DNA from: Hyphomonadaceae bacterium ML37
Lineage (GTDB): Bacteria > Pseudomonadota > Alphaproteobacteria > Caulobacterales > Maricaulaceae
DNA: 64,000 nucleotides
Assembly (NCBI GenBank): GCA_027627685.1
Contig: CP091241.1
Coordinates: 1,365,191-1,429,190 of the forward strand
Reading direction: 5' to 3'
Part shown: one piece after another, positions 26,459 to 37,241 of the stretch
Numbering within the stretch: position 1 is the stretch's first letter
How the letters are laid out: each line of letters starts with the position of its first letter
Program-made: the position numbers and the translations under genes
Notes under the pieces: model-generated
Database searches by the model: none
What the model was told of the DNA's origin: nothing
Seen by the model: the letters and a program-made list of their open reading frames with translations, nothing else

Positions 26459-27511
26459 ATGAACGAGTTTGTCACAGAACACGGCCCGTTCTGGGGGGCT
26501 GTCCTGTCGATCGGCCAGATCATGGGCTTCGTGGTCGTGCTGCTGCTTTCGCTGGCCTTCCTGCTCTTGATGGACCGCAAGGTCTGGGCGGCGGTGCAGA
26601 TGCGCAAGGGTCCCAACACGGTGGGCGCGTTCGGCCTGCTGCAGTCCTTCGCCGACTTCATCAAGTTCGTGCTGAAGGAAATCATCGTGCCGGCGGGCGC
26701 CGACCGGGCGCTGTTCCTGCTCGCGCCGCTGCTGACCTTCGTCTACGCCTTCGTGACCTGGGCGGTGATCCCGGTGGCGCCCGGCTGGGTCATCTCCGAC
26801 CTCAATGTGGGCATTTTGTACGTGTTCGCGATCTCGTCGCTGGGCGTGTACGGGATCATTATCGGCGGCTGGGCGTCGAACTCCAAATATCCCTTCCTCG
26901 GCTCGCTGCGGTCCGCCGCGCAGATGGTGTCCTACGAGGTTTCCATCGGCTTTGTGCTGGTCACGGTGTTGTTGATGGTGGGGTCGATGAACCTCACAGA
27001 CGTGGTGAATGCCCAGGCCGGGGGCTTCTGGAACTGGCATGTCTTGTCGGCGGGCATGCTCCCGCTGCCGGCCTTCCTGATCACCATCCCGATGTTCGTG
27101 ATCTTCTTCATCTCGGCGCTGGCCGAGACCAATCGGCCGCCCTTTGACCTGCCGGAAGCGGAATCCGAACTCGTGGCGGGCTATCAGGTGGAGTATTCCT
27201 CCACGCCCTACCTGCTGTTCATGATCGGGGAATACCTCAACATCGTGCTGATGTGCGCGCTGATGACGGTGTTGTTCCTGGGCGGCTGGCATGCCCCCTT
27301 CGACATCGCGCCCTTCACCTGGATCCATCCGGTGTTCTGGTTCGCGATCAAGGTGGTGCTCTGCTTCTTCATGTTCGCCATGGTGAAAGCTCTCGTCCCG
27401 CGTTACCGCTACGACCAGCTGATGCGCCTGGGCTGGAAAATCTTCCTGCCCACCTCGCTCGCGGCCGTGGCCGTGATGGGCGGGTTCGTCGTTTACTCGA
27501 ACGCTGGTTAG
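26459..27511 (+). CDS. nuoH: NADH-quinone oxidoreductase subunit H
   Basis: A 350-residue membrane subunit with eight or more helices. It links the peripheral arm to the membrane arm and forms part of the quinone channel. Signatures are [21 protein letters not shown] at about residues 36-56 (quoted in part: [10 protein letters not shown]) and [20 protein letters not shown] near 219-238, whose acidic residues line the coupling path. It starts six bases after nuoG; nuoI follows after seven. Confidence 0.98.
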   Translation: MNEFVTEHGPFWGAVLSIGQIMGFVVVLLLSLAFLLLMDRKVWAAVQMRKGPNTVGAFGLLQSFADFIKFVLKEIIVPAGADRALFLLAPLLTFVYAFVTWAVIPVAPGWVISDLNVGILYVFAISSLGVYGIIIGGWASNSKYPFLGSLRSAAQMVSYEVSIGFVLVTVLLMVGSMNLTDVVNAQAGGFWNWHVLSAGMLPLPAFLITIPMFVIFFISALAETNRPPFDLPEAESELVAGYQVEYSSTPYLLFMIGEYLNIVLMCALMTVLFLGGWHAPFDIAPFTWIHPVFWFAIKVVLCFFMFAMVKALVPRYRYDQLMRLGWKIFLPTSLAAVAVMGGFVVYSNAG

Positions 27512-27518
27512 GACACCC

Positions 27519-28007
27519 ATGAGCCGGATTGCACAAACCCTGCGCGGCGCGGCCCTCCTGGACTTCTGGGGGGCGTTCGGCCTCGGCATGAAGTATTTCT
27601 TCCGCAAGAAGCCGACCATCAACTACCCCTTCGAGAAGGGGCGCCTCAGCCCGCGCTTCCGCGGCCAGCATGCGCTGCGCCGCTATCCCAATGGCGAAGA
27701 GCGCTGCATCGCGTGCAAGCTGTGCGAGGCGGTGTGTCCGGCCCAGGCCATCACCATCGAAGCCGAACCGCGCGAGGACGGCTCGCGGCGCACCACGCGC
27801 TACGACATCGACATGGTCAAATGCATCTATTGCGGCTTCTGCGCCGAGGCCTGCCCGGTGGACGCCATCGTGGAGGGGCCGAATTTCGAATTCGCCGCCG
27901 AGACCCGCGAGGAGCTGTATTACGACAAGGCCAAGCTCCTGGACAATGGCGACCGTTGGGAACGTGAGATCGCACGGAACCTCGAACTCGACGCGCGCTA
28001 CCGCTAG
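27519..28007 (+). CDS. nuoI: NADH-quinone oxidoreductase subunit I
   Basis: The 162-residue ferredoxin-like subunit carrying clusters N6a and N6b. Two CxxCxxCxxxCP motifs are visible: Cys63, 66, 69 and 73 ([12 protein letters not shown]) and Cys102, 105, 108 and 112 ([12 protein letters not shown]). The N-terminal amphipathic helix (about 10-28) rests on the membrane. Length and C-terminus (ELDARYR) are typical of alphaproteobacteria. It is followed by a 112-base gap, the largest inside the nuo operon. Confidence 0.98.
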   Translation: MSRIAQTLRGAALLDFWGAFGLGMKYFFRKKPTINYPFEKGRLSPRFRGQHALRRYPNGEERCIACKLCEAVCPAQAITIEAEPREDGSRRTTRYDIDMVKCIYCGFCAEACPVDAIVEGPNFEFAAETREELYYDKAKLLDNGDRWEREIARNLELDARYR

Positions 28008-28011
28008 CGTT

Positions 28012-28065
28012 ATGACGCTGCGCAATCTCATTTCCGGACCGGCGAATCTGCCCGGCTCCGCCTGA
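28012..28065 (+). other. Possible 17-codon micro-ORF between nuoI and nuoJ
   Basis: An ATG at 28012 opens a 17-codon frame ending in TGA at 28065. It begins four bases after the nuoI stop. The peptide is neutral and shows no membrane or export pattern. There is no strong ribosome site beyond the end of nuoI. It may be chance or a decayed remnant. Confidence 0.2.
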
Positions 28066-28075
28066 CGATCCCGAC

Positions 28076-28097
28076 CGGCGAGGCCCCTGCCTCGCCG
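28076..28097 (+). other. Intra-operon hairpin before nuoJ
   Basis: A nine-base stem, CGGCGAGGC and GCCTCGCCG, encloses the loop CCCT. No T-run follows, so it is not a normal terminator. It ends 22 bases before the nuoJ start codon, just upstream of the AAAGGGGG ribosome site. It could protect the mRNA from nucleases or tune translation of the membrane-arm genes. Confidence 0.45.
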
Positions 28098-28119
28098 CAC
28101 GCCAAAGGGGGCGTTTTCC

Positions 28120-28728
28120 ATGCTGGCAGCCGCCGCATTCTACATTCTGGCCGCCACCGGGGTGATCTCGGCCTTCATGGTGGTGACGTCGCGCAATCCT
28201 GTGCGCGCGGTGCTGTTCCTGATCGTCACGTTCTTTTCCGCCGCCGCGCTGTTCGTGCTGCTGGGCGCGGAGTTCCTCGCGATGATCCTGCTCATCGTCT
28301 ATGTCGGCGCGGTGGCGGTGCTGTTCCTGTTCGTGGTGATGATGCTCGACATCGATTTCGCCACGCTGAAAGCCGCGTCGGCGAGCTATCTGCCGCTGGG
28401 CGGGCTGATCGCCATCGTGCTGGCCGCGCAGCTGGCGCTGGTGGGCTTCGCCTGGGTCGATGCGGACGGCGCCAGCGCATATTTCCAGGCGCCCACGCCC
28501 GACGACACCCACAATATCGCGGCGCTGGGCGCGCTGATCTATGACCGCTACGTCCTGTTCTTCCAGCTCGCCGGCCTCGTCCTGCTGGTGGCGATGATGG
28601 GCGCCATCGTGCTGACCCTGCGCCACCGCGAGGGCGTCAAGCGTCAGGACATGCATCGCCAGGTCAATCGCACCCGCGCCGAAGCGGTGGACGTCATCGA
28701 TGTGAAAAGCGGCGAGGGGATCGGCTGA
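28120..28728 (+). CDS. nuoJ: NADH-quinone oxidoreductase subunit J
   Basis: A 202-residue membrane-arm subunit with five helices. The family core is [20 protein letters not shown] at about residues 22-41, followed by [20 protein letters not shown] near 50-69, the segment with the pi-bulge helix. A hydrophilic C-terminus (about 170-202) follows the last helix. The ribosome site AAAGGGGG lies nine bases upstream. The stop and the nuoK start overlap by one base. Confidence 0.97.
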   Translation: MLAAAAFYILAATGVISAFMVVTSRNPVRAVLFLIVTFFSAAALFVLLGAEFLAMILLIVYVGAVAVLFLFVVMMLDIDFATLKAASASYLPLGGLIAIVLAAQLALVGFAWVDADGASAYFQAPTPDDTHNIAALGALIYDRYVLFFQLAGLVLLVAMMGAIVLTLRHREGVKRQDMHRQVNRTRAEAVDVIDVKSGEGIG

Positions 28729-29039
28729 TGATCGACATTACGCTTGGCCATTATCTCGCCCTGTCGGCGATGATCCTCACCATCGGGGTGTTCGGGATTT
28801 TCGCCAACCGCAAGAACGTCATCATCCTTTTGATGTCGATCGAGCTTATCCTCTTGTCGGTCAACATCAATCTGGTGGCCTTCTCGTCGTACATGGGCGA
28901 TCTGGCCGGTCAGGTCTTCGCCATGTTCATCCTCACCGTCGCCGCCGCAGAGGCGGCCGTCGGCCTCGCCATCCTCGTGGTCTTCTTCCGCAATCACGGT
29001 GATATCGCGGTTGACGGCGCCAGCATGATGAAGGGCTGA
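28728..29039 (+). CDS. nuoK: NADH-quinone oxidoreductase subunit K
   Basis: A 103-residue, three-helix membrane subunit, with glutamates in the helices as in all NuoK ([18 protein letters not shown] at about 36-53 and [15 protein letters not shown] near 71-85). These acidic residues are part of the proton-translocation path. Length is typical. The ATG shares one base with the nuoJ stop. Confidence 0.98.
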   Translation: MIDITLGHYLALSAMILTIGVFGIFANRKNVIILLMSIELILLSVNINLVAFSSYMGDLAGQVFAMFILTVAAAEAAVGLAILVVFFRNHGDIAVDGASMMKG

Positions 29040-29047
29040 CGCGCGCC

Positions 29048-31018
29048 ATGGCATTTATCGTCGTCTTCGCCCCCCTCATCGCCGCCATCATCGCCGGATT
29101 GTTCCAGCGGCAGATCGGTGACCGCGCGGCCCAGCTGGTGACCACCGGCGCCACCATCGCCGCGGCGCTGGGCTCGGCCTGGCTGTTCGTCGACGTGGCG
29201 CTGGGCGGCAATGCGCGCACCTACGAGCTGGCCACCTGGATGGCCGTGGGCTCGTTCGAGATCGCCTGGGCGATCCGCCTCGACACGCTGTCGGCGGTCA
29301 TGCTGGTGGTGATCACGTTAGTGTCCTCGCTGGTGCACGTCTATTCGTGGGGCTACATGTCCCATGATCCGCACCGGGCGCGCTTCTTCGCCTATCTGTC
29401 GCTGTTCACCTTCGCCATGCTGGCGCTGGTTACGGCAGACAATTTCATCCAGCTCTTCTTTGGCTGGGAGGGCGTGGGCCTGGCGTCCTATCTGCTGATC
29501 GGCTTCTGGTACAAGAAGAAGTCGGCCAATGACGCGGCGATCAAGGCGTTTGTCACCAACCGCGTGGGCGATTTCGGACTGGTGCTGGGCATCGCGGCGA
29601 TCTTCGCGGTGTTCGGCACGCTGAAGTTTGACGATGTGTTCGCCGCCGTGGGCGATCACGCCGACACGGTGCTGACCGTGTTCGGGATGAATTTCGCCGC
29701 GCTGGAGCTGATCGCCTTCCTCCTGTTCGTGGGCGCCATGGGCAAGTCGGCGCAGTTCTTCCTGCATGTCTGGCTGCCCGACGCGATGGAAGGCCCGACG
29801 CCGGTTTCTGCGCTGATCCACGCCGCCACCATGGTGACGGCGGGCGTGTTCCTGGTCTGCCGGTCTTATCCCATCTACGAGCTCGCCGACGCCACCTCGG
29901 CCATCATCACGGTGATCGGCGCGGTGACGGCAATCTTCGCCGCGACGGTGGGCCTCGCGCAGAACGACATCAAGCGGGTGATCGCGTATTCGACCTGCTC
30001 GCAGCTGGGCTACATGTTCTTCGCCGCAGGCCTCGGCCTCTATTCGGCGGCCATGTTCCACCTGTTCACCCACGCCTTCTTCAAGGCGCTTTTGTTCCTG
30101 GGCGCCGGCTCGGTGATCCACGGCCTGCATGACGAGCAGGACATGCGCAATATGGGCGGCATCTACAAGCTGCTGCCGGCCACCTGGATCCTGATGATCA
30201 TCGGCACGCTGGCTCTGACCGGCGTGGGCATTCCTTTTGTCGGGCTGGGCTTCGCCGGCTTCTTCTCCAAGGACATGATCATCGAGGAAGCCTTCATGGC
30301 GGGCATGGACGGCGTGCCGTTCGGCCTCCTGGCCTTTTGGATCGCGATCCTGGCCGCTGGCCTGACCTCCTTCTATTCCTGGCGCCTGATTTTCATGACC
30401 TTCCACGGCAAGCACCGCGGCGATCCTGAAACACTCAAGCACGCCCATGAAAGCGGTTGGGTCATGCTGATCCCGCTGATCCTGCTGGCCATTGGCGCGG
30501 TGTTCGCGGGCGGCGTGTTCGTGTCCGACTTCGTGAAAAGCGGCGCCATGGATTTCTGGGCCGGCTCGCTGCCGCCCGGACCCTATGCCGAGGGCAATTA
30601 CGGTCCGGACGCCACAGGCCATCATCCGCCGGCCTGGGTGCTGGTTGCGCCGGTGGCGGTGACGCTGACCGGCTTCCTGGCGGCGGTATATTTCTACATG
30701 CTCAAGCCCGAGCTGCCCGGCAAGATCGCGGCCAATCGCGGCCCGCTGCACAGCTTCCTTCTGAACAAATGGTATTTCGACGAGATCTACGACGTCGTGT
30801 TCGTGCGCTCCACGCGCTGGCTGGGCGATCTGTTCTGGAAGGGCGGCGACAAGCGTATCATTGACGGGCTGGGCCCCAATGGCGTGGCCGCCACGGTGAT
30901 GGCCGGCGCGCGGCGCATCGCCAGCTGGCAGAGCGGGTATCTGTATCACTACGCCTTCGTGATGCTGATCGGGGTCGTGGGGCTGTGCCTCTGGCTCATC
31001 GCCGGGGTGGGGGTGTAA
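29048..31018 (+). CDS. nuoL: NADH-quinone oxidoreductase subunit L
   Basis: The distal antiporter-like proton-pumping subunit, 656 residues with about 16 helices and the long lateral helix at the C-terminus. Core signatures are [19 protein letters not shown] near residues 138-156, [20 protein letters not shown] near 257-276, and [20 protein letters not shown] near 315-334. The lateral-helix region contains [18 protein letters not shown] near 574-591. It starts eight bases after nuoK. Confidence 0.98.
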   Translation: MAFIVVFAPLIAAIIAGLFQRQIGDRAAQLVTTGATIAAALGSAWLFVDVALGGNARTYELATWMAVGSFEIAWAIRLDTLSAVMLVVITLVSSLVHVYSWGYMSHDPHRARFFAYLSLFTFAMLALVTADNFIQLFFGWEGVGLASYLLIGFWYKKKSANDAAIKAFVTNRVGDFGLVLGIAAIFAVFGTLKFDDVFAAVGDHADTVLTVFGMNFAALELIAFLLFVGAMGKSAQFFLHVWLPDAMEGPTPVSALIHAATMVTAGVFLVCRSYPIYELADATSAIITVIGAVTAIFAATVGLAQNDIKRVIAYSTCSQLGYMFFAAGLGLYSAAMFHLFTHAFFKALLFLGAGSVIHGLHDEQDMRNMGGIYKLLPATWILMIIGTLALTGVGIPFVGLGFAGFFSKDMIIEEAFMAGMDGVPFGLLAFWIAILAAGLTSFYSWRLIFMTFHGKHRGDPETLKHAHESGWVMLIPLILLAIGAVFAGGVFVSDFVKSGAMDFWAGSLPPGPYAEGNYGPDATGHHPPAWVLVAPVAVTLTGFLAAVYFYMLKPELPGKIAANRGPLHSFLLNKWYFDEIYDVVFVRSTRWLGDLFWKGGDKRIIDGLGPNGVAATVMAGARRIASWQSGYLYHYAFVMLIGVVGLCLWLIAGVGV

Positions 31019-31023
31019 CGATC

Positions 31024-32556
31024 ATGCTCGGCCAGCTTCCTATCCTGTCTGCGATCACCTTCCTGCCCGCCGTCGGCGCGGTGGCGATCCTGATCCTGCG
31101 CGCCCTGATGCGCGCCGAGGACCAGGCGCTGCTGGAGCGCAATGCGCGCGGCGTGGCGCTGTTCGTCACCCTGTTCGTCTTCGCCCTGTCGGTTCTGCTG
31201 GTGGTGGAGTTCGACACCGCCCAGGCCGGCTTCCAGTTCGTCGAGACCATTCCCTGGCTCACTGAAGTGGGCATCAGTTACAAGATGGGCGTGGACGGAT
31301 TGTCGGTGCTGTTCGTCCTGCTGACCGCCTTCCTGATGCCGATCTGCATCCTGGCCAGCTGGAAGATCGAGCGGCGCGTGGCCGATTACATGGCCGCCTT
31401 CCTGATCCTGCAGACGCTGATCACCGGCGTGTTCTGCGCGCTGGATCTGGTGCTGTTCTACATCTTCTTCGAAGGCTCGCTGATCCCGATGTTCCTGATC
31501 ATCGGGGTGTGGGGCGGGGCCGAGCGCATCTACGCGGCGTTCAAATTCTTCCTCTACACCTTCTTCGGCTCGGTGCTGATGCTGGGCGCGATGATCATGA
31601 TGTTCATCGCGGCGGGCACCACCGATATCGAGGTCCTGCTGACCCATCCGTTCGCCCGCGACATCCAGACCTGGCTATGGCTGGCCTTCTTCGCCAGCTT
31701 TGCGGTGAAGATGCCCATGTGGCCGGTGCACACCTGGCTGCCGGATGCGCACGTTCAAGCGCCCACGGCCGGCTCGGTGATCCTGGCGGGCATTTTGCTG
31801 AAGCTCGGCGGCTACGGCTTCCTGCGCTTCTCACTGCCCATGTTCCCCGACGCCAGCGCCTTCTTTGCGCCCCTGGTGTTCGTGCTGTCGATCATCGCCA
31901 TCGTCTACACCTCGCTGATCGCGTTCCGGCAGACCGACATCAAGAAGCTGATCGCCTACTCGTCGGTGGCGCATATGGGCTTTGTGACGCTGGGCATATT
32001 TTCGATGAACGAGATCGGGGTGCAGGGCGCCATCTTCCAGATGATTTCCCACGGGCTGATCTCCGGCGCACTCTTCCTGATCGTCGGCGTCATCTATGAC
32101 CGCTTCCACACCCGCGACATCGCCTTCTATGGCGGGCTGGTGCACAAGATGCCGGTGTTCGCCGCCTTCTTTGCCCTGTTCGCCATGGCCAATGTGGGCC
32201 TGCCAGGCACGTCGGGCTTTGTCGGCGAGCTGATGACCATGACCGGCGCCTTCATGGTGGCGCCCATCTGGGCGGCCGGCGCGGCGCTGGGGGTCATCTT
32301 CTCGGCAGTCTACATGCTGACCCTCTACAAGAAGGTGGCGTTCGGCGAGATGACCAATCCCAAGCTTGAAGCCGCGCAGGACCTCAATATGCGCGAATGG
32401 ATCAATCTGGGCGTCCTGGGCGTCGGGGTGATCTGGCTGGGCTTCTTCACCACGCCGGTCACCGATGTCACCCGCGCCTCGGTGAACCAGCTCATCGACC
32501 AATACCAGTCCGCGCTGACCCAGGAGGCGGCGGATCTGGCTCCGTCCGAAGGCTGA
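31024..32556 (+). CDS. nuoM: NADH-quinone oxidoreductase subunit M
   Basis: An antiporter-like proton-pumping subunit, 510 residues with about 14 helices. It has the conserved core [20 protein letters not shown] near residues 145-164 and [20 protein letters not shown] near 309-328. I chose the ATG at 31024 because it lies five bases after the nuoL stop and gives the normal N-terminus ([13 protein letters not shown]); the frame extends back into nuoL but has no support there. NuoN follows after two bases. Confidence 0.97.
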   Translation: MLGQLPILSAITFLPAVGAVAILILRALMRAEDQALLERNARGVALFVTLFVFALSVLLVVEFDTAQAGFQFVETIPWLTEVGISYKMGVDGLSVLFVLLTAFLMPICILASWKIERRVADYMAAFLILQTLITGVFCALDLVLFYIFFEGSLIPMFLIIGVWGGAERIYAAFKFFLYTFFGSVLMLGAMIMMFIAAGTTDIEVLLTHPFARDIQTWLWLAFFASFAVKMPMWPVHTWLPDAHVQAPTAGSVILAGILLKLGGYGFLRFSLPMFPDASAFFAPLVFVLSIIAIVYTSLIAFRQTDIKKLIAYSSVAHMGFVTLGIFSMNEIGVQGAIFQMISHGLISGALFLIVGVIYDRFHTRDIAFYGGLVHKMPVFAAFFALFAMANVGLPGTSGFVGELMTMTGAFMVAPIWAAGAALGVIFSAVYMLTLYKKVAFGEMTNPKLEAAQDLNMREWINLGVLGVGVIWLGFFTTPVTDVTRASVNQLIDQYQSALTQEAADLAPSEG

Positions 32557-32558
32557 TC

Positions 32559-34001
32559 ATGACTGTCGAGATGCTCCTGACCGATCTGCGCCTGCTGACG
32601 CCCGAGCTGATGCTCGCCATCGGCGCGATGGCGCTGTTGCTGCTGGGCGTGTTCTGGAAGGGCGAGGAAGCCGCCGCGCGCCTGATCATGCGCCTGTCCA
32701 TCGCGCTGCTGGTGGCGTGCGCCGGGGCGGCGGTCTGGCTGGCGGGACAGGATGGGGGAACCGCCTTCCACGGCGCGTTCAAGCTGGATGATTTCACGCT
32801 CTACGCCAAGACGGTGATCTATCTCGCCTCGGCCGGCGCGCTGGTGCTGGCCTCGAAATATCTCGAGACCGAGCGCCTGGCCAAATTCGAATACCCGGTG
32901 CTGGCCCTGCTGGCGGTGACCGGCATGTCGGTGATGGTGTCGTCCAATGATCTTATCACGCTCTATCTGGGCATCGAGCTCCAATCGCTGGCGCTGTACA
33001 TCCTGGCGGCCTTCAACCGGGATTCGCTGCGCGCCTCGGAAGCGGGCCTGAAATATTTCATGCTGGGCGCGCTGTCGTCCGGCCTCTTGCTGTACGGCGC
33101 CTCGCTGATCTACGGCTTCGCCGGCGCCACCGGGTTTGACGCCATCGCCTCGGCGGCGGGCGAAGACGGCGCCAAGATCGGCTTGCTGTTCGGCCTGGTC
33201 TTCCTGGTCTCGGGCCTGGCGTTCAAGATCTCCGCCGCGCCCTTCCACATGTGGACGCCGGACGTGTATGAGGGCGCGCCGACGCCGGTGGCCGCTTTCT
33301 TCGCCACTGCGCCCAAGCTCGCGGCCATGATCCTGATCGCGCGCGTGCTCTACGAGCCGTTCGCCGCGATGACCGATGAGTGGCGCCAGATCATCGTGGT
33401 ACTGGCTGTCCTGTCCATGGGCGTGGGCGCGCTGGGCGCGCTCATGCAGTCCAATATCAAGCGCCTGATGGGGTATTCCTCCATCGGCAATATGGGCTAC
33501 GCGCTGGTGGGCCTGGCCGCCGGGACCGCGCTGGGCCTGTGGGCGGTGCTGTTCTACATGACGCTCTATGTGGTGGGTGTGCTGGGCGCGTTTGCGGTCA
33601 TCCTGTCCATGCGCCGCGCCGAGGGCATGGTCGAGCAGGTCGACGACCTCAAGGGTCTGGCCAAAAGTCACCCCTCGCTGGGCTGGTCGATGACGGCGCT
33701 GATGTTCTCCATCGGCGGCATGCCCTTCCTGGTCGGCTTCTTCGGCAAGCTCTTCGTCTTCTACGCCGCCGCCGAGGCGGGGCTGTGGTGGCTGATGGTG
33801 ATCGGCCTGGTCTTCTCGGCCGTGTCCATTGCGTACTATCTGCGCGTGGTGAAGGTGATCTGGTTTGACGAGCCTGTGGGCGTGTTCGAACCGGCGCCGG
33901 CGGGCGTCGCCTTCATCAGCCGGGCGGCCGCGCTGGCCACGGTGGCGCTGGTGCCGGTGGCGGGCATTGTGCTGGCCACAGCGATCAGCGTGTCCTCATA
34001 A
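32559..34001 (+). CDS. nuoN: NADH-quinone oxidoreductase subunit N
   Basis: The third antiporter-like subunit, 480 residues. Conserved blocks are LITLYLGIELQSLALYILAA near 129-148, KYFMLGALSSGLLLYGASLI near 165-184, and IKRLMGYSSIGNMGYALVGL near 300-319. I chose the ATG at 32559 because it lies two bases after the nuoM stop; an overlapping extension into nuoM is not needed. It is the last nuo gene. BirA follows 17 bases later and may be read through. Confidence 0.97.
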   Translation: MTVEMLLTDLRLLTPELMLAIGAMALLLLGVFWKGEEAAARLIMRLSIALLVACAGAAVWLAGQDGGTAFHGAFKLDDFTLYAKTVIYLASAGALVLASKYLETERLAKFEYPVLALLAVTGMSVMVSSNDLITLYLGIELQSLALYILAAFNRDSLRASEAGLKYFMLGALSSGLLLYGASLIYGFAGATGFDAIASAAGEDGAKIGLLFGLVFLVSGLAFKISAAPFHMWTPDVYEGAPTPVAAFFATAPKLAAMILIARVLYEPFAAMTDEWRQIIVVLAVLSMGVGALGALMQSNIKRLMGYSSIGNMGYALVGLAAGTALGLWAVLFYMTLYVVGVLGAFAVILSMRRAEGMVEQVDDLKGLAKSHPSLGWSMTALMFSIGGMPFLVGFFGKLFVFYAAAEAGLWWLMVIGLVFSAVSIAYYLRVVKVIWFDEPVGVFEPAPAGVAFISRAAALATVALVPVAGIVLATAISVSS

Positions 34002-34018
34002 GCGCGAGCGGCCCGGGT

Positions 34019-34750
34019 TTGCGCATCGAGGTTTTCGACCAGCTGGATTCCACCAACGAGGAGGCCAAGCGCCGCGCGCTCGCCGGAGAGGCGGGGCCTG
34101 TCTGGATCATGACGCGCGTCCAGACCGCCGGGCGCGGCCGGCGCGGACGGGCCTGGACCAGCGCATCGGGCAATCTGTTCTGCACCGGGCTTTACCGGCT
34201 GGAATCCGGCCCGGCCCGTGCCGCCCAGCTCTCCTTCGCCGCAGCTCTGGCTGTGGGTGATCTCGCCGCCAGCGTGATCGATCCGGCGCTGGTGAAGTTG
34301 AAATGGCCCAATGATCTTCTGATCGGCGGGCGTAAGGCAGCGGGCATATTGCTGGAAAGCGGCGCCCATCCGGCTGGCGGGCTCTGGCTGGCCGTAGGGA
34401 TCGGGGTCAATCTGGCCCTTCATCCCGATGATAGCGAGCGCCCCGCCACCGATTTCACCGTCCATGGCGCCCAGCTGGCGCCGGAGGCGGCGCTGGATGT
34501 GCTCGCCGCGCGGTTTGAACACTGGCGCCAGCGCTGGGCGGCGGACGGGTTTGCGCCGCTGCGTGCGGCCTGGCTGTCGCGCGCTCATGGGCTGGGCGAG
34601 CGCTGCACGGCGCGCCTGGATGGCGAGACGGTGGAAGGCGTGTTTGCAGACCTGGCCGAAGACGGGTCACTGCGCCTTGATTTGAAGGATGGGGCGAGAC
34701 GGCTTATCTCGGCGGGAGACGTGTTCTTCCCCGGCGCCGGCGCGCCCTGA
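34019..34750 (+). CDS. birA: Biotin--[acetyl-CoA-carboxylase] ligase
   Basis: Attaches biotin to the carrier domain of acetyl-CoA carboxylase. The 243-residue protein has the catalytic loop [20 protein letters not shown] at about residues 39-58 (biotinyl-AMP formation) and [20 protein letters not shown] near 97-116. There is no N-terminal helix-turn-helix, so unlike E. coli BirA it cannot act as the biotin operon repressor through that domain. The start is a TTG at 34019, 17 bases after nuoN. A C-terminal SH3-like domain covers about 195-240. It is next to coaX, as in many alphaproteobacteria. Confidence 0.93.
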   Translation: MRIEVFDQLDSTNEEAKRRALAGEAGPVWIMTRVQTAGRGRRGRAWTSASGNLFCTGLYRLESGPARAAQLSFAAALAVGDLAASVIDPALVKLKWPNDLLIGGRKAAGILLESGAHPAGGLWLAVGIGVNLALHPDDSERPATDFTVHGAQLAPEAALDVLAARFEHWRQRWAADGFAPLRAAWLSRAHGLGERCTARLDGETVEGVFADLAEDGSLRLDLKDGARRLISAGDVFFPGAGAP

Positions 34751-34761
34751 CGGAGCCTGAC

Positions 34762-35532
34762 ATGCTGCTGGCCATTGATTGCGGGAACACCAACACTCTG
34801 TTCGCGGTTCATGACGGGACCGACTGGCGCGCCCAGTGGCGCACAGCGACCCATTCGGGCCGCACCGCAGATGAATACGCGGTCTGGCTCAATCAGCTGC
34901 TGCAGCTGCAAGGGCTGGCGCTGAAGGATTTGAAAGCCTGCGTCATCTCCACCGTGGTGCCTCAATCGCTGTTTAACCTGCGCAACCTGGCCCGGCGCTA
35001 TATCGGAACCGAGCCGGTGGTGGTGGGCGATCCAGGGGTCGATCTGGGCGTGGGGGTGAACCTCCAACGGCCCCAGGACGCCGGCGCGGACCGGCTGGTG
35101 AACGCGCTGGGCTGCCGGGTGAAGTATCCCGGCGCGCTGATCATCGCGGATTCCGGCACCGCCACCACGTTCGACGTGGTCTCGGCGGAGGGCAATTTTG
35201 AAGGCGGGATCATCTCGCCGGGCATTAATCTGTCCATGCAGGCCCTGCACCAGGCCGCTGCGCGCCTGCCGCGCATCGCCATCGAGCGGCCGCCCCAGGT
35301 GCTGGGCAAGGACACTGTGGGCGCCATGCAGTCGGGCGTCTTCTGGGGATATATCGACCTCATCGACGGGCTGGTGCGACGGCTGAAAGCCGAGCTCGGC
35401 CAGGAGATGACGGTCATCGCAACCGGCGGCGTCGCCTCATTGTTCGAGGGCGCGGCTGAAACCATTGATCACTTCGACCCGGATGTGACCATCCGCGGAT
35501 TGCTCGAAGTGTGGCGGCGCAATGCGCCTTGA
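34762..35532 (+). CDS. coaX: Type III pantothenate kinase
   Basis: Phosphorylates pantothenate, the first step of coenzyme A synthesis. The 256-residue protein has the ASKHA-fold motifs: [18 protein letters not shown] at residues 2-19 (phosphate 1), the [10 protein letters not shown] block near 110, [12 protein letters not shown] near 131-142 and [15 protein letters not shown] near 149-163. The length matches the family. It lies between birA and the RNase J gene with spacings of 11 and 12 bases, the usual alphaproteobacterial order. Confidence 0.95.
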   Translation: MLLAIDCGNTNTLFAVHDGTDWRAQWRTATHSGRTADEYAVWLNQLLQLQGLALKDLKACVISTVVPQSLFNLRNLARRYIGTEPVVVGDPGVDLGVGVNLQRPQDAGADRLVNALGCRVKYPGALIIADSGTATTFDVVSAEGNFEGGIISPGINLSMQALHQAAARLPRIAIERPPQVLGKDTVGAMQSGVFWGYIDLIDGLVRRLKAELGQEMTVIATGGVASLFEGAAETIDHFDPDVTIRGLLEVWRRNAP

Positions 35533-35544
35533 GAAAGTTACTCA

Positions 35545-37230
35545 GTGACCAAACAATCTAAAACCAACACCGGCGACGCCGTGTATTTCGTGCCGCTGGG
35601 CGGCTCGGGCGAGATCGGGATGAATCTCAATCTCTACGGCTACGGGCCGGAAGAGGACCGCGAATGGATCATCGTCGATTGCGGCGTGACCTTCGGCGAC
35701 CTGTCCACGCCGGGCATCGACATCATCATGCCCGATATCCGCTTCATCGAAGAGCGCGCCCATCAACTCAAAGCCATCGTGCTCACTCACGCCCACGAGG
35801 ACCATATGGGCGCCGTCGCCCATTTGTGGCGCCGCCTGCGCTGCCCGATCTACGCCACGCCCTTCACCGCCTATCTGATGCGCGACCGCCTGGCTGAGCA
35901 TGGCATTCTGGGCGAAGCCGAACTGCACGTGGTCGGCATGAGCAGCCGCTTTGAAATCGGCCCGTTTGATTTGCAGCTCGTCACGCTCACCCACTCCATC
36001 CCCGAACCCAACGGGCTGATTATCCGCACCCCTGCCGGCCTGATCCTGCATACCGGCGACTGGAAGATCGATCCCGATCCGGTGATCGGCGCCAGCACCG
36101 ACATCTCCGCGCTGGAGGCTGTCGGGCGCGAAGGCGTGATGGCCATGGTGTGCGACAGCACCAATGTCTTCACGCTGGGCGAATCCGGCTCCGAAGCGGG
36201 CGTGCGCGACAATCTGGTCAAGCTGGTGGGCGAGCAGAAAGGCAAGGTCGCCATTGCGGCCTTCGCGTCCAACGTGGCGCGCCTGGACACCGCCATTCAC
36301 GCCGCCGAAGCCAATGGCCGCCGGGTCTGCCTCGTCGGCCGGTCCATGCACCGCATCACCGGCGCGGCCAAGTCGGTGGGGCTGCTGGCTCAGTATCAGG
36401 ACTTCATCGACGAGGAGGAGGCGGCCTACTTCCCCGCCAACAAAATCCTCTATCTGTGCACCGGGTCCCAGGGCGAGCCGCGTGCCGCGCTGTCGCGCAT
36501 TGCCGAAGGCGCCCACCGCAATGTGACGCTGGGCCAGGGCGACTGCGTGATCTTTTCCTCGCGCATCATTCCGGGCAATGAACGCGGGATTTTCGAGCTG
36601 ATGAACCGGCTGGCAGGGCGCGGCGTCAATCTCATCACCGAGCGCGACCGGCATATCCACGTCTCCGGGCACCCGTGCCGCGACGAGCTGGCCCAGATGT
36701 ACGCCTGGGCCCGGCCCAATGTGGCCATCCCGGTCCATGGCGAGCTGCGCCATTTGAAAGAGCACGCCGCCTACGCCAAGACGCTGGGCGTGCCCCATTC
36801 TCTGGAGCCGTTCAACGGCGCGGTGATCCGCATTGACCGCCAGGGCGCCCGCATCGTCGACGAGGCGCCGGCGGGGCGGCTCTATGTGGATGGCAATTTC
36901 ATCATCAGTGACGGCCATGAGGCCATGCGCGAGCGCCGCAAGCTGTCCGTCGCCGGCCACATCACCGTGGCCGCCATATTGCGCGACGGCGCGCTTCAGA
37001 ACGGGCTCGATCTGCGCGCCATGGGCGTGCCGGACAACACAGGCTATGATCTTGATGCGCTGCTGGACGATCTGGCGGACGCGGCCGAGGCCGCCTTCAA
37101 GCGCATGGGCAAGCGCGAGCGCCGCGACGAGGCCGCCGTGGAGGAAGTTCTGCGTCAGGCCGTGCGCCGCGAGGCCGCGCGCATCTGGGGCAAGAAGCCG
37201 GCGGTGGACGCCATCGTGATGGCCGGCTGA
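35545..37230 (+). CDS. rnj: Ribonuclease J
   Basis: A 561-residue exo- and endoribonuclease for mRNA decay and rRNA maturation. The metallo-beta-lactamase core has THAHEDHMGAV with the metal ligands His82, His84, Asp86 and His87, then HTGDWKID near 172-179. The beta-CASP domain and a C-terminal domain follow (GHPCRDELAQMYAWARP near 376-392). The start is a GTG at 35545. The gene follows coaX by 12 bases and precedes mce, a row common in alphaproteobacteria that use RNase J. Confidence 0.95.
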   Translation: MTKQSKTNTGDAVYFVPLGGSGEIGMNLNLYGYGPEEDREWIIVDCGVTFGDLSTPGIDIIMPDIRFIEERAHQLKAIVLTHAHEDHMGAVAHLWRRLRCPIYATPFTAYLMRDRLAEHGILGEAELHVVGMSSRFEIGPFDLQLVTLTHSIPEPNGLIIRTPAGLILHTGDWKIDPDPVIGASTDISALEAVGREGVMAMVCDSTNVFTLGESGSEAGVRDNLVKLVGEQKGKVAIAAFASNVARLDTAIHAAEANGRRVCLVGRSMHRITGAAKSVGLLAQYQDFIDEEEAAYFPANKILYLCTGSQGEPRAALSRIAEGAHRNVTLGQGDCVIFSSRIIPGNERGIFELMNRLAGRGVNLITERDRHIHVSGHPCRDELAQMYAWARPNVAIPVHGELRHLKEHAAYAKTLGVPHSLEPFNGAVIRIDRQGARIVDEAPAGRLYVDGNFIISDGHEAMRERRKLSVAGHITVAAILRDGALQNGLDLRAMGVPDNTGYDLDALLDDLADAAEAAFKRMGKRERRDEAAVEEVLRQAVRREAARIWGKKPAVDAIVMAG

Positions 37231-37241
37231 GGGAGGCGGGG

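Noticed and set aside
29318-30949. 543-codon minus-strand frame opposite nuoL
   Set aside because: Antisense to nuoL, His/Gln/Arg-rich, no recognisable domain, no ribosome site; a composition artefact. The same holds for 24290-25999, 32325-33671, 35542-36960 and 57914-59485.
34019-34750. BirA without helix-turn-helix as a truncation
   Set aside because: Class I biotin ligases without the DNA-binding domain are the usual form in alphaproteobacteria; nothing is missing.
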